A stretch of 64,000 nucleotides of DNA from positions 1 through 64,000 of the forward strand of contig NZ_JBFANZ010000004.1 of assembly GCF_040659735.1 (NCBI RefSeq). Reading direction: 5' to 3'. The stretch is from Micromonospora_I sp040659735. Lineage in GTDB: Bacteria > Actinomycetota > Actinomycetes > Mycobacteriales > Micromonosporaceae. Positions 8,415 to 17,139 of this stretch are shown here, piece after piece. The notes under the pieces were generated by a model. The model was given only the letters and a program-made list of their open reading frames with translations. It ran no database searches and had not been told where the DNA came from. Within the stretch, counting starts at the first letter, position 1. Every line of letters starts with the position of its first letter. The position numbers and the translations under genes were made by a program.

Positions 8415-9307
8415 CGGTCTCCCTCCAGACGCGCGAGCGCACGGTTGAACCCGGCGACCCGGGAAACCACGGCCAGCAGAAGCAGGGTCACCACCAGCAT
8501 GATCGCGCTCAGCGCGCCGGCCCCGCCGAACTGCAGGAGTTCCTGCACCTTCGTGCCGATGAGCTGGGACATCATCGACTGGGACGGCGAGCCGATCAGC
8601 GCCGGCGTGACGTAGAAGCCGAGCGACAGGATGTACACCATCGCGCCGCCCGCCACCAGGCCGGGCATCGACAGCGGCAGGTACACCTTGAGGAACGCGA
8701 CCACCGGACGGGCACCCAGCCCGAGCGCCGCGTCCACCAGCCGCCGGTCGATGCCGCTCAGCGTGGCATAGAGCGGAAGCGTCATGAACGGCATCAGCAC
8801 CTGCGTCATCGCGAGCGTGACGCCGCTCCCGGTGCCGAGCAGCTTGACCGGTCCCGCGCCGAGGGCACTGAGGAACGAGTTGACCGGTCCGTTCTCCTGC
8901 AACAGCACGACCCAGGCGAAGGTCCGGGCCATCAGGCTCGTCCAGAACGGCATGAGGACGAACGCCACCATCACCGCGCGGGTCTTCGGCCCCACCACCG
9001 TCATCACGTACGCGTACGGGTAGGCGAGCACGAGCGTGACGAGGGTGACGACCGCGGCGACCCGCATGGTGCGCCACAGAATGGTGAGGCTGATCCCGTC
9101 GGTGAACGCCGAGACGTAGTTGCCGAACCCGACCTCCGGGTTCGTGAAGCTCAGGTACAGCAACAGCACGATCGGATAGACGAACGCGGCGCCGACCAGC
9201 GCGACCGCCGGCGCGAGGAGCAGGTAGGCGCGCCCACGGCCGGGGACCCGGAGACGGGGGGCGGGCGGAAGAAGAGCCTTCCGCCCGCCCAGGGTTTCCG
9301 TCGTCAC
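8411..9307 (-). CDS. ABC transporter permease, PotB type
   Basis: Encodes 298 residues: a short basic N-terminus, about six transmembrane helices and the EAA-loop region VDAALGLGARPVVAFLKVYLP. GTG 9307 is chosen because it overlaps the lipoprotein stop as GTGA; an upstream in-frame extension would run into the preceding gene. A 13-bp perfect hairpin lies inside codons 6-16 and may reduce permease expression relative to the binding protein. It forms the membrane channel together with the PotC-like subunit. Confidence 0.9.
   Translation of the reverse strand: MTTETLGGRKALLPPAPRLRVPGRGRAYLLLAPAVALVGAAFVYPIVLLLYLSFTNPEVGFGNYVSAFTDGISLTILWRTMRVAAVVTLVTLVLAYPYAYVMTVVGPKTRAVMVAFVLMPFWTSLMARTFAWVVLLQENGPVNSFLSALGAGPVKLLGTGSGVTLAMTQVLMPFMTLPLYATLSGIDRRLVDAALGLGARPVVAFLKVYLPLSMPGLVAGGAMVYILSLGFYVTPALIGSPSQSMMSQLIGTKVQELLQFGGAGALSAIMLVVTLLLLAVVSRVAGFNRALARLEGDR
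9259..9290 (-). promoter_or_regulatory. Intra-operon hairpin just after the binding-protein gene
   Basis: A perfect 13-bp stem (9259-9271 with 9278-9290) and a 6-base loop lies 14 bp past the lipoprotein stop, within the first codons of the next permease. Stem-loops at this place in ABC operons commonly protect upstream mRNA or attenuate downstream genes, raising the binding-protein ratio. Function here is inferred from position. Confidence 0.5.
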
Positions 9308-10350
9308 CGCGCTGCCCACTGGGTCCACTTCGCGGTGGCCTCGTCGAGGTTCTTCGCCCACCACTCCTGGTCGTTCCAGAAGCCCGTGCCGTTGTCCTGG
9401 CCACTCGGCAGGAACTTCGCCCGCAGCTCATCAATCTTGGGCTGGGCCTGCGTGTTGATCGGGGCGTACGCGATGTTCTCGGTCAGCTTGGCCTGCTGCT
9501 CGGGCTTCAGCATGAAGTTCAGGAACTTGTACGCCGCGTCCTGGTTCTTGGCGCCCTTGACGATGTAGACGACGTCGTAGTAGAACACCGGCTGGTTCCA
9601 GACCGCGACCAGGTCCACACCCTTGGTGGCGACTTCGTAGGCGCGCCCCGGCCAGGACAGCATCATGTCGACCCGGCCGCTCGCCATCGCCTGCTCCTGC
9701 TCCGCCCCGGTGTTCAGGAAGACCAGGCTCTCGCGGATGCTGTCGAGCTTGCGGAACGCCCGGTCGTAGTCGATCGGGTAGATGTCCTTCGGCTGGACGC
9801 CGTCACCGAGCAGCGCGATCTCCAGCGGGCCCTGGTTGGCGAAGTTCATGATGCCGCGCTTGCCGGGGAACTTCTTGGTGTCGAAGAAGTCGGCCCAGGA
9901 CTGCGGCCCGGCGGTGGGGTACGACTTCTTGTTGTAGACGAGGGTGAAGGCCGACTTCATGATCGGGACGGCGCAGTCGGAGACGAGCTCCGTCTCCACG
10001 CCGGTCAGGTCCAGCTTGCTGCGGTCCAGCTTCTCGACGTAGGTGCCGCAGTTGGCGTGGGCGAAGTAGGCGTACCCCTCCATGATGTCCCACGACACGT
10101 TCTTGGAGTCCACCATGGCCTTCAGCTTCGGGTAGCTGATCGGCGAGTCCTGCTTGACCTTGATGCCGGTCGACGCGGAGAAGGGCTCGAAGAACGCCCT
10201 GGTCTGCGCCGCCTGATAGGCGCCGCCGGCGCCGGTGAAGACGAGGCTTCCGCCGGACCCGCCCGACGCGCCGCCGCCACAGGCGGAGGCGGTGAGGGCG
10301 ACGACGACCGCCGCCGCGGCGGCGAAGGCCCTGAATCGAAGATTTCTCAT
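9304..10350 (-). CDS. ABC transporter substrate-binding lipoprotein, PotD type
   Basis: Encodes 348 residues. A signal peptide with lipobox LTASAC puts the acylated cysteine at position 24, followed by a Gly/Ser linker. The body matches the PotD-like extracellular binding-protein fold (GAGGAYQAAQTRAFFEPF near the start, AYKFLNFMLKPEQQAKL near the end). It would capture a small solute outside the membrane and hand it to the two permeases downstream. Its ligand, polyamine or otherwise, cannot be told from sequence. It follows the IclR gene after 79 bp that includes a small hairpin. Confidence 0.92.
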   Translation of the reverse strand: MRNLRFRAFAAAAAVVVALTASACGGGASGGSGGSLVFTGAGGAYQAAQTRAFFEPFSASTGIKVKQDSPISYPKLKAMVDSKNVSWDIMEGYAYFAHANCGTYVEKLDRSKLDLTGVETELVSDCAVPIMKSAFTLVYNKKSYPTAGPQSWADFFDTKKFPGKRGIMNFANQGPLEIALLGDGVQPKDIYPIDYDRAFRKLDSIRESLVFLNTGAEQEQAMASGRVDMMLSWPGRAYEVATKGVDLVAVWNQPVFYYDVVYIVKGAKNQDAAYKFLNFMLKPEQQAKLTENIAYAPINTQAQPKIDELRAKFLPSGQDNGTGFWNDQEWWAKNLDEATAKWTQWAAR

Positions 10351-10377
10351 GGTAAATACCCTTTTTCTCGGGTCGAA

Positions 10378-10395
10378 GAGCCGGCTCCCCGGCTC
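10378..10395. promoter_or_regulatory. Short hairpin between IclR gene and binding-protein gene
   Basis: GAGCCGG-CTCC-CCGGCTC forms a perfect 7-bp stem in the 79-bp spacer. It may be a weak terminator for the upstream genes or an operator for the IclR protein encoded next to it. Nothing in the sequence decides between these. Confidence 0.35.
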
Positions 10396-10429
10396 CTCGT
10401 GTTGAAGTGCGACGTCAAATCCCCGTATG

Positions 10430-11326
10430 TCAGTTGGACGGCCAGGCGCGGACGCCCCCGTCGGCTGGCACCGCGCGGTCGGTCCGGTTTCGTGGCCGGG
10501 CCGGTGTCTGCAGAGCCAGCGAGGAGACGCAGACGTGGCCGCCCCTGAGGAGGTTCGTGGCCATCGCGGCCACCTCCTGCGTGTCCGTGATGAGCTTCGT
10601 GCGGCTGGCGGTGAAGCGTGATGCGGGCACCGAGACCGTGAACGAACCGATCGGGTTGCCCTGCGCGTCGAAGAAGGGCGCGGAGACGCAGGAGATGTGC
10701 TCCGCGAACTCCTCGATGTCCAGGGCGTAGCCCTGCCGGCGCACCTGGACGAGATCAGAGAGGATCTCGTCGTAGGTGCACCGCGTCTTGGGGGTGAGCC
10801 GCGGCAGGTCGACCGTGGCGAACATGAGCTCGACCTGTTCCTCGGGCAGGAAGGCGAGGATCGCCTTGCACGAGGCGCGGGCGTGCAGGTTGCCCGTGTA
10901 GCCGATCTCCAGATGGCCCACGCTGAGCGCGTGCACCCCGGCGAGATGCTGCTGCAGCATGATCGTCCCGTGGTACCAGCCGCAGATGTAGGCCGTCTCC
11001 TGCGTCTTGTTGTGCAACCGGCCGAGCAGCGCCGACAGTTGGGGTTCAGGGCCGGCGCGCAGTTGCAGACTCCGGCTCAGCTTGGAGCTCTTCGGGCCGA
11101 CGTCGAACTTCCCACCCGGCAGGCGCACCACGTAGCCGCTGGACCGCAGGGTGCGCAGCAGGTTGTACGTCGTACTCAGGTTGAGCCCGAGCATCCTGCT
11201 GATCCGCTTCGCGGTCACCTCGCCGTTGCCTGCGGCGACGGTCTCCAGCACGTCGAGTCCGCGCTGCAGGGTCACGAGCACGCCCTCGGGCGCCTCGTCG
11301 GAGGGGGTTGTCGACGCCTCGCTCAT
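10430..11326 (-). CDS. IclR-family transcriptional regulator
   Basis: Encodes 298 residues with an N-terminal winged helix (about 17-75, VTAKRISRMLGLNLSTTYNL) and the IclR effector domain (about 85-255; YICGWYHGTIMLQQHLAG, and GYALDIEEFAEHISCVSAPFF). It ends in a 40-residue extra tail rich in Pro and Arg. IclR proteins usually control nearby catabolic or uptake genes in response to an organic acid. Sitting inside a leftward run of catabolic and transport genes, it is the natural candidate regulator of that run. Confidence 0.93.
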   Translation of the reverse strand: MSEASTTPSDEAPEGVLVTLQRGLDVLETVAAGNGEVTAKRISRMLGLNLSTTYNLLRTLRSSGYVVRLPGGKFDVGPKSSKLSRSLQLRAGPEPQLSALLGRLHNKTQETAYICGWYHGTIMLQQHLAGVHALSVGHLEIGYTGNLHARASCKAILAFLPEEQVELMFATVDLPRLTPKTRCTYDEILSDLVQVRRQGYALDIEEFAEHISCVSAPFFDAQGNPIGSFTVSVPASRFTASRTKLITDTQEVAAMATNLLRGGHVCVSSLALQTPARPRNRTDRAVPADGGVRAWPSN

Positions 11327-11359
11327 CGCTGGCCGTCCTGATCTCTCGTCGTGATCCGG

Positions 11360-12319
11360 CTACTGGCGCCGCGTCTCGGCGTCCGCCCAGCCGACGGCGA
11401 TCTTCGAACCGTCGGAGGCGCGCTCCACCCATGTCTCGATCTCGACCCGACCGTCGTTCTCCGGCACGTCGCTCACCACGCCCAGCACGCGTACCTCCTC
11501 ACCCGGGCCGAAGGGGGCGACGAAGGCCAAGTCGAGGTGGCCGGTGGTGAACCACGCGGGACCGAAGAACCCGGTGGCGAGCTCGGAGATGTACGCCGCG
11601 GCCATGAGGCCCTGCGCGAGGGTCGTCTCGAGCCCCTGCGACTGCGCCGCCGCAAGGTCGGTGTGCGTGGTGCGCCAGAACCCCTGGACGTTGGAGTAGA
11701 CCGACATCTGCTCCTGATGGACCACCTTGCGCAGCGACGGCAACGGCGAGCCCACGGCGAGCCCCGGACCCGCGACCCGCACGATCTCCCGGTCGGTGGG
11801 GTAGACCCCGGCGACCCGTCGCGCGTTGGAGGCCGGAGCCGATCCGCCGCCGAGCGTGTCCGGGTCGCCGATCTCGGCGCACTCGATCGCCCGGTGCCGC
11901 ACGATGAGCCGACCGTCCTCCAGCGACCGGGCCTCGGCGTCGGTGACGAAGTAGCCGCGGCCCCGCCGGACGTAGGTCTCGACGACCTCCCCGGTGAGCC
12001 GCACCCGCTCCCCCATCCGGACCGGCGAGGAGAACCAGACCTGCTCACGCTGGTGCAGGCCGAAGTCCTGGAACGGGTCGTAGCGGGTGTTGAGCAGCCG
12101 GAGCAGGTCACCGAGGAGGATCGCGGCCTGGCCCACGCGCTCGCCGAACGGCGAGACGCGCTCGTCGAAGCTCCACGCGTGGTAGTCGTCGACGGTGAAG
12201 GCGTACGACTTGATGAAGTGATCGTCGACGAGAAGATCGATGGGGCCGAACTTCTCCCCGACCTCGAAGTTCTCGTAGCGGACGGCCTTGAGCGCGGGAG
12301 CGCTGACGGTGTCGGTCAT
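11360..12319 (-). CDS. MaoC-like double-hotdog acyl dehydratase/thioesterase-fold protein
   Basis: Encodes 319 residues in two hotdog halves: NFEVGEKFGPIDLLVDDHFI near the start, then a second half beginning around 180 with LRKVVHQEQMSVYS and LAQGLMAAAYISELATGFFG. Fused hotdog proteins of this size hydrate enoyl-CoA esters or bind acyl thioesters. ATG 12319 overlaps the upstream M20 stop by 4 bp, so the two are coupled. With the CoA-transferase encoded just upstream, it supports CoA-activated intermediates in the pathway. Exact activity is unassigned. Confidence 0.8.
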   Translation of the reverse strand: MTDTVSAPALKAVRYENFEVGEKFGPIDLLVDDHFIKSYAFTVDDYHAWSFDERVSPFGERVGQAAILLGDLLRLLNTRYDPFQDFGLHQREQVWFSSPVRMGERVRLTGEVVETYVRRGRGYFVTDAEARSLEDGRLIVRHRAIECAEIGDPDTLGGGSAPASNARRVAGVYPTDREIVRVAGPGLAVGSPLPSLRKVVHQEQMSVYSNVQGFWRTTHTDLAAAQSQGLETTLAQGLMAAAYISELATGFFGPAWFTTGHLDLAFVAPFGPGEEVRVLGVVSDVPENDGRVEIETWVERASDGSKIAVGWADAETRRQ

Positions 12320-13644
12320 GCCTGAGCCTCCAGAGCTGGTACGCCGCCCCGCGCATAGGCGGTCGCGGCGAAACGGGAGATGGCCAGCGCGGTGACCTTG
12401 CTGGCATAGCTGACATCGGCCTCGGCGACCGACTCGTCCTTGACGTGGGCTTCCTGGATGTCACCCGGACCGAAGAGCGCAACCGGCACCGATTGACGCG
12501 CGAACGCCGACGCGTCACTGCCGTACGTGATGCACGCCGGTTCGGTGTCGCCGGAAAGCTGCGCGGCCGCGGCGAGCAGGCTCGCGGCCAGGTCGCCGTC
12601 GCGCGGGACCTCCCACCCGGCGAATCCGGGCCCGTCCCAGGTCAGGCTGGCCGGATGGGTACGGAACCAGTCGTCCTGATCGCCCAGCTCGTCCAACGCC
12701 CGACGCACCGCCGCCCGGACGGTGTCCAGGTCCTCCGACGGCAGCGTGCCGATCCGGCCGTAGATCCACGCCTCGTCGGGGATGGTGAGCCGCCAGTCCC
12801 CCGCTTCCACCCGACCGATCGACAGCGGCGCCTTCTGCGGCAGCTGGTTGAAGAGCGGGTGGTCCAGGGTGGTCTCGCGCTCCTGCTCCAGCCGGCGCAG
12901 CCGCTCGTGGACCTTGACGAGCTTGTCGAAGGCGCTCACCCCGGTCCACGGCGTCGCGACGTGGGCGGCTCGACCGGCGACGCCGACGGTGAACGGCGCG
13001 GCGCCGCCGGCCGCCGTGACGATGCGGCAGGCCGTGGGCTCCAGCACGATCACCGCGGACGGCAGCGGAGCCCCGTCCATCAGGCTCAACGTGCCGAGAC
13101 CACCGGTCTCCTCGGCCACCACGCACTGCACCTGGACGTCGAACGGAAGCGCGACCCCGGCGTCACGCAACGCGCGCATCGCGAACAGGCCGGCGCCGAG
13201 GCCGCCCTTCATGTCCGTGGCGCCGCGACCGAAGATCCGGCCGCCCACCCGTGCCCCGGAGAACGGGCTGCGCTGCCACTTGCTCTCGTCCCCGACCGGC
13301 ACCACGTCGAGGTGTCCGTTGAGGACCAGGTCCGGCAGGCGGCGGTCACCCGTGCGCAACCGGCCGACGATGTTCGGGCGCTGGTCGAGGTCACGCTCGT
13401 GCGCGCACTCCGGCCAGCGCTCCAGCGCGGACGGGTCGATGTACTGCCGCTCGGCGTCGAAGCCGTTGCGCCGCAGCCAGTCTTCGACAAACGCGGCGGC
13501 CTCGCCCTCACTGCCGCTGACGCTGGGAATGGCGACGAAATCGGAGACGAAGCGCGCCAGTTCCTCCGCGCTCGCCTCGAGCGCGGCCGTGACGGCGCGC
13601 TCCTGCTCGGACACGGCGCCGCCCGCGGGCGGGATATCGGTCAT
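12316..13644 (-). CDS. M20 metallohydrolase, ArgE/DapE (acetylornithine deacetylase) type
   Basis: Encodes 442 residues with the family signature in order: LNGHLDVVPVGD (metal His and Asp), GRGATDMKGGLGAG (bridging Asp), VVAEETGGLG (catalytic Glu) and a C-terminal AFARQSVPVALFGPG. It removes an acyl group from an amino acid-like amide. The start at 13644 follows AGGA; the in-frame extension upstream is not conserved in character. It is the third M20 enzyme in 14 kb and is translationally coupled to the MaoC-like gene. Confidence 0.92.
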   Translation of the reverse strand: MTDIPPAGGAVSEQERAVTAALEASAEELARFVSDFVAIPSVSGSEGEAAAFVEDWLRRNGFDAERQYIDPSALERWPECAHERDLDQRPNIVGRLRTGDRRLPDLVLNGHLDVVPVGDESKWQRSPFSGARVGGRIFGRGATDMKGGLGAGLFAMRALRDAGVALPFDVQVQCVVAEETGGLGTLSLMDGAPLPSAVIVLEPTACRIVTAAGGAAPFTVGVAGRAAHVATPWTGVSAFDKLVKVHERLRRLEQERETTLDHPLFNQLPQKAPLSIGRVEAGDWRLTIPDEAWIYGRIGTLPSEDLDTVRAAVRRALDELGDQDDWFRTHPASLTWDGPGFAGWEVPRDGDLAASLLAAAAQLSGDTEPACITYGSDASAFARQSVPVALFGPGDIQEAHVKDESVAEADVSYASKVTALAISRFAATAYARGGVPALEAQA

Positions 13645-13730
13645 CGTGCTGGTCCTGCCTCTCTGTTGTACGGCGGCGGGGGCCACCGCATCGGTGTTGC
13701 GCAGCAGTCGGATCACCGGTGCGTGCCGGG

Positions 13731-14927
13731 CTAGACGGCGCCCCGTTCCCTGAGCGCGGCGATTTCGTCGTCGGTGAAGCCGCAGACGTCGACGAGTACC
13801 TCGACCGTGTGCTCACCGACCGCGGGCGGCCGACGGCGCACCTGTCCCGGGGTCCGCGAGAGCTTGACCGGGACGCCGGGCAGACGCAGTTCGCCGTGCT
13901 CGCCGGAGGGGAGGCTGACGATCATGTCCCGGGCCCGCAGCTGCGGGTTCTCGCACGCCTCCTCCACCGAGCAGACCGGCCCGCTCGGCACGTCGGCGCG
14001 GTCGAGCACGTCGCAGAGTTCGTCCAACGTCATGCCCCGCGTCCATTTCTCGATCAGCGCCTCGAGTTCGACCACGTTGGCCATCCGGTCCGCCTGGGTG
14101 AGGAAGCGCGGGTCGGTGCCGAGTTGCGGGGCGCCCATGGCGTCGGCGAGCGCCCGGAAGAGCCCGGTCGTGGCGGCATCGATGTAGACGTAGCGCTGGT
14201 CGGCGGTGGCGAAGATGTTGCCCGGAGCGGTCACCGGATCGCGGTTACCGGCCGGGGGTGGGACGGGCACGTTGTTGAGCGCTGCCGTCACCGGGTAGCC
14301 GACGAGCGAGAAGATCGAGTCGAAGAGCGATACGTCCGCGTGCTGTCCCAGCCCGGTACGGGTGCGGCTGTGCAGCGCCACGACGGTCGCGAACGCGGCG
14401 TACAGCCCGGCGGTGTGGTCGGCGGTGAAGTTGCCGCTGATCAACGGACCCGTCTCCGCGCTGCCAGCCCGACTCATCAAGCCGGACATCGCCTCGGCGA
14501 TGGGATTGAACAGCGGCCGGTGCCGCCACGGCCCGGTCTGGCCGAAGCCGGAGATCGACGTGACGACCAGCCGCGGGTTGAGCTCCTCCAACTCTGCGGG
14601 GCCGAGTCCCATCGCGTCGAGGGTGCCGGGGCGGTAGTTCTCGACCAGGACGTCGGCCCAGGCGACGAGCCGGCGGAGGATCGCGACGCCCTCCGCGTCA
14701 CGGGTGTTCACCGTGACGCCCCGCTTGTTGCGGTGGTAGTGCAGCACGTACGCGCTCTCGTCGCCGAGTCGGGGTTCGAGGACGCGTGCGTCCTCCCCGC
14801 CCGGACGCTCGACCTTGATGACGTCCGCGCCCATGTCGGCGAGGAGCATCGAGCAGACCGGCCCCGCGATCCACCGGCTCAGGTCGAGGACCTTGACACC
14901 CTCGAGCGGCATCGGGAGGTGACTCAT
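13731..14927 (-). CDS. CaiB/BaiF-type (class III) CoA-transferase
   Basis: Encodes 398 residues, the normal length. The N-terminus has VLDLSRWIAGPVCSMLLADM and VIKVERPGG, followed by NKRGVTVN and DVLVENYRPGTLDAMG, all typical of family III transferases that move CoA between organic acids (formyl, carnitine, succinyl types). ATG 14927 is preferred to GTG 14933 because AGGAG sits 8 bases before the ATG. It lies between the PotA-like ATPase and the ArgE/DapE-like hydrolase in the leftward run. Confidence 0.93.
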   Translation of the reverse strand: MSHLPMPLEGVKVLDLSRWIAGPVCSMLLADMGADVIKVERPGGEDARVLEPRLGDESAYVLHYHRNKRGVTVNTRDAEGVAILRRLVAWADVLVENYRPGTLDAMGLGPAELEELNPRLVVTSISGFGQTGPWRHRPLFNPIAEAMSGLMSRAGSAETGPLISGNFTADHTAGLYAAFATVVALHSRTRTGLGQHADVSLFDSIFSLVGYPVTAALNNVPVPPPAGNRDPVTAPGNIFATADQRYVYIDAATTGLFRALADAMGAPQLGTDPRFLTQADRMANVVELEALIEKWTRGMTLDELCDVLDRADVPSGPVCSVEEACENPQLRARDMIVSLPSGEHGELRLPGVPVKLSRTPGQVRRRPPAVGEHTVEVLVDVCGFTDDEIAALRERGAV

Positions 14928-14960
14928 CGGCACTACTCCTCTCTTGGTCGGTTCGCCGGG

Positions 14961-16124
14961 TCAGCCGGCGACGGCGGGTTCGCCCGAACGGCTGGGCTCC
15001 GGCTGCTCCACGGGCTCGCCACCGGCGGCCGGTCGCGCCACCGGCACCACGGCCCCGGCGTCGACGTCCCAGGTGACCAGCACGCGGTCGCCGATGGTCA
15101 CCGGGGATTCCGCGCCCATCTGTTCCAGGCTCGAGGCGGTCACCCCGACGTCGCACCGGAGCAGCACCTTGCGGTGGGAGCCCCGGTAGACCACGTCCTG
15201 CACCGTGGCGGCCAGGGCGTTCACGCCGCTTCCCGCCGACGAGTCGGGCAGGGCGACCCGCACCCGCTCGGGGCGGACGACGAGGGCGCCGGGGACGCCG
15301 TTCGCCACGTCACCGGAGCCGGCGACGGTCAACTCGTACCCGTCGCCGATCAGCACCCGACCGCCGGCGCGCTCGCGAACCACGCCCCGGAAGATGTTCG
15401 AGTCACCCAGGAAGTCGGCGACGAAGAGCGACACCGGCGTCTCGTAGAGCTCGCTCGCCGTTCCCACCTGCTCGATGCGGCCGTTGTTGAAGACGGCGAT
15501 CCGGTCGGAGAGGGCCAGCGCCTCCTCCTGGTCGTGGGTGACGAAGATGAACGTCAGGCCCAGCTCCCGGTGCATCCGCGCGATCTCGCCCTGGAGCTGC
15601 TCGCGCAGCTTCTTGTCGAGAGCGCCGAGCGGTTCGTCCATCAACAGCACGGGTGGGTTGAAGACGACGGCGCGGGCGAGGGCGACCCGCTGCTGCTGCC
15701 CGCCCGAGAGCTGACGCGGCATGCGCTCGGCGAGGTCGACGAGGCCCACCATCTCCAGCACCTCGTGGACCCGCCGTGCGATCTCGCGCTTGTCCACCTT
15801 CCGGCGCTGCAGCGGAAAGGCGACGTTGCCCGCGACGGTCATGTGCGGGAAGAGCGCGTACTGCTGGAAGACCATGCCGAGGTTGCGCTTGTACGCCGGC
15901 AGAGCCGCGACGTCGCTGCCTCCGACAAGGATCTCGCCGGAGGTGAGGCGCTCGAACCCGGCGATCATGTTGAGAGTCGTGCTCTTCCCCGAGCCGCTGG
16001 GACCGAGGAGCGTCATGAACTCCCCGGGCGCGATGTCGAGGTCGACGGCGTCGACCGCGGGCGCCTCCGTGGAGGGGAAGATCTTCGTCACGCGGCGCAG
16101 CTCGACGCGTCCGGCAGCGGTCAT
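14961..16124 (-). CDS. ABC transporter ATPase, PotA type with TOBE domain
   Basis: Encodes 387 residues. Walker A GPSGSGKST (41-49), Q-loop in MVFQQYALFPH, signature LSGGQQQR (139-146), Walker B VLLMDEP (159-165) and H-loop FVTHDQEEAL are all present, followed by a C-terminal TOBE-like domain of about 130 residues. It should power the PotB/C/D-like importer encoded 5 kb downstream in the same direction, the two being separated by catabolic genes. It starts 1 bp after the E1 beta stop. Confidence 0.93.
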   Translation of the reverse strand: MTAAGRVELRRVTKIFPSTEAPAVDAVDLDIAPGEFMTLLGPSGSGKSTTLNMIAGFERLTSGEILVGGSDVAALPAYKRNLGMVFQQYALFPHMTVAGNVAFPLQRRKVDKREIARRVHEVLEMVGLVDLAERMPRQLSGGQQQRVALARAVVFNPPVLLMDEPLGALDKKLREQLQGEIARMHRELGLTFIFVTHDQEEALALSDRIAVFNNGRIEQVGTASELYETPVSLFVADFLGDSNIFRGVVRERAGGRVLIGDGYELTVAGSGDVANGVPGALVVRPERVRVALPDSSAGSGVNALAATVQDVVYRGSHRKVLLRCDVGVTASSLEQMGAESPVTIGDRVLVTWDVDAGAVVPVARPAAGGEPVEQPEPSRSGEPAVAG

Positions 16125-16125
16125 C

Positions 16126-17139
16126 TCACACCCCCTGCTGGACGAGGGTGGCGACGGGCTGGACGGTGCGCCGGACGGCGTCGACGATGACCGACGCCGA
16201 CGGGATCACCGCGGCCTGCAGGGTCGGCGCCGCGGGGATGCGGACGTCGGGAGCGCCGACGCGTACCGGCGGGGCCACCAGGGGGACACCGGACTCCACG
16301 ACCGACGTGACGACCTCGGCGCCGACGCCCATGAAGCGGTGGGCCTCGTGCGCCACGACGAGCCGGCCCGTCTTCGCGACGCTGCGCTTGACGGCGTCGG
16401 TGTCCAGCGGGCGCAGCCAGCGCATGTCGAGCACCTCGACCGAGACCCCCTGGGCGGCCAACTCGTCGGCGGCTTCGAGCGCGCGGTGCAGCATCGCTCC
16501 CCAGGTCACGAGGGTGACGTCGTCGCCCGGCCGGCGGACGGCCGCGCCGCCGACGGGTCCGGGCGCCGCGCCGAGCCGCACCTCGGCCTTTTCACCGTGG
16601 TAGAGGTTGCGGTTCTCGATGACGATCGTCGGGTCGTCGGAGTGGATAGCGGCGGTCAGCAGGTCGTAGGCGTCCTGCGCGGTGGCCGGCATGCATGCCT
16701 GCAGCCCCGGCACGTGCGCGAAGAACGTCTCCAGACTCTGCGAGTGCTGCGCGCATGACCCCGGCCCCGCGCCCTGCTGGGTGCGGATCGTGATCGGCGC
16801 GGTCAGCTTGCCCTGCGAGACATAGCGGACGTTCGCGGCCTGGTTCACGATCTGGTCGAGCGCCACCAGGCTGAAGTCCACCCACATGATCTCGACGATC
16901 GGGCGGCGGCCGACCAGCGCGGCCCCGATGGCGCCGCCCAGGATCGCCGATTCCGAGATGGGGGTGTCGAAGACGCGGTCACCGAAGGACTTCTGCAGCC
17001 CCTTGGTGACCCCGAAGACCCCACCGGGGATGGCGATGTCCTCTCCGAAGAGAAGCGTCTCGGGAATCTCCGCCAGGGCGCGACGCAGGGCCTCGTTGGC
17101 GGCCTGCGCGTAGGTGAGCTTGCGGGTCTCCTCAGGCAT
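16126..17139 (-). CDS. 2-oxoacid dehydrogenase E1 component, beta subunit
   Basis: Encodes 337 residues of the transketolase-like beta subunit (pyruvate/acetoin/branched-chain type). Seen are LLFGEDIAIPGGVFGVTKGL with the conserved Glu33, ISESAILGGAIGAAL, IVEIMWVDFSLVALDQIVNQ and VLDMRWLRPLDTDAVKRSV. It overlaps the alpha-subunit gene by 8 bp, so the two are made together and form a heterotetramer that decarboxylates a 2-oxoacid or cleaves an acetoin-like compound using TPP. No E2 or E3 gene lies nearby. Confidence 0.93.
   Translation of the reverse strand: MPEETRKLTYAQAANEALRRALAEIPETLLFGEDIAIPGGVFGVTKGLQKSFGDRVFDTPISESAILGGAIGAALVGRRPIVEIMWVDFSLVALDQIVNQAANVRYVSQGKLTAPITIRTQQGAGPGSCAQHSQSLETFFAHVPGLQACMPATAQDAYDLLTAAIHSDDPTIVIENRNLYHGEKAEVRLGAAPGPVGGAAVRRPGDDVTLVTWGAMLHRALEAADELAAQGVSVEVLDMRWLRPLDTDAVKRSVAKTGRLVVAHEAHRFMGVGAEVVTSVVESGVPLVAPPVRVGAPDVRIPAAPTLQAAVIPSASVIVDAVRRTVQPVATLVQQGV

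Noticed and set aside
13719..16190. Very long rightward frame (over 800 codons)
   Set aside because: It is antisense to the CoA-transferase and ATPase genes, which have full family motifs; long antisense frames are normal in such GC-rich DNA.
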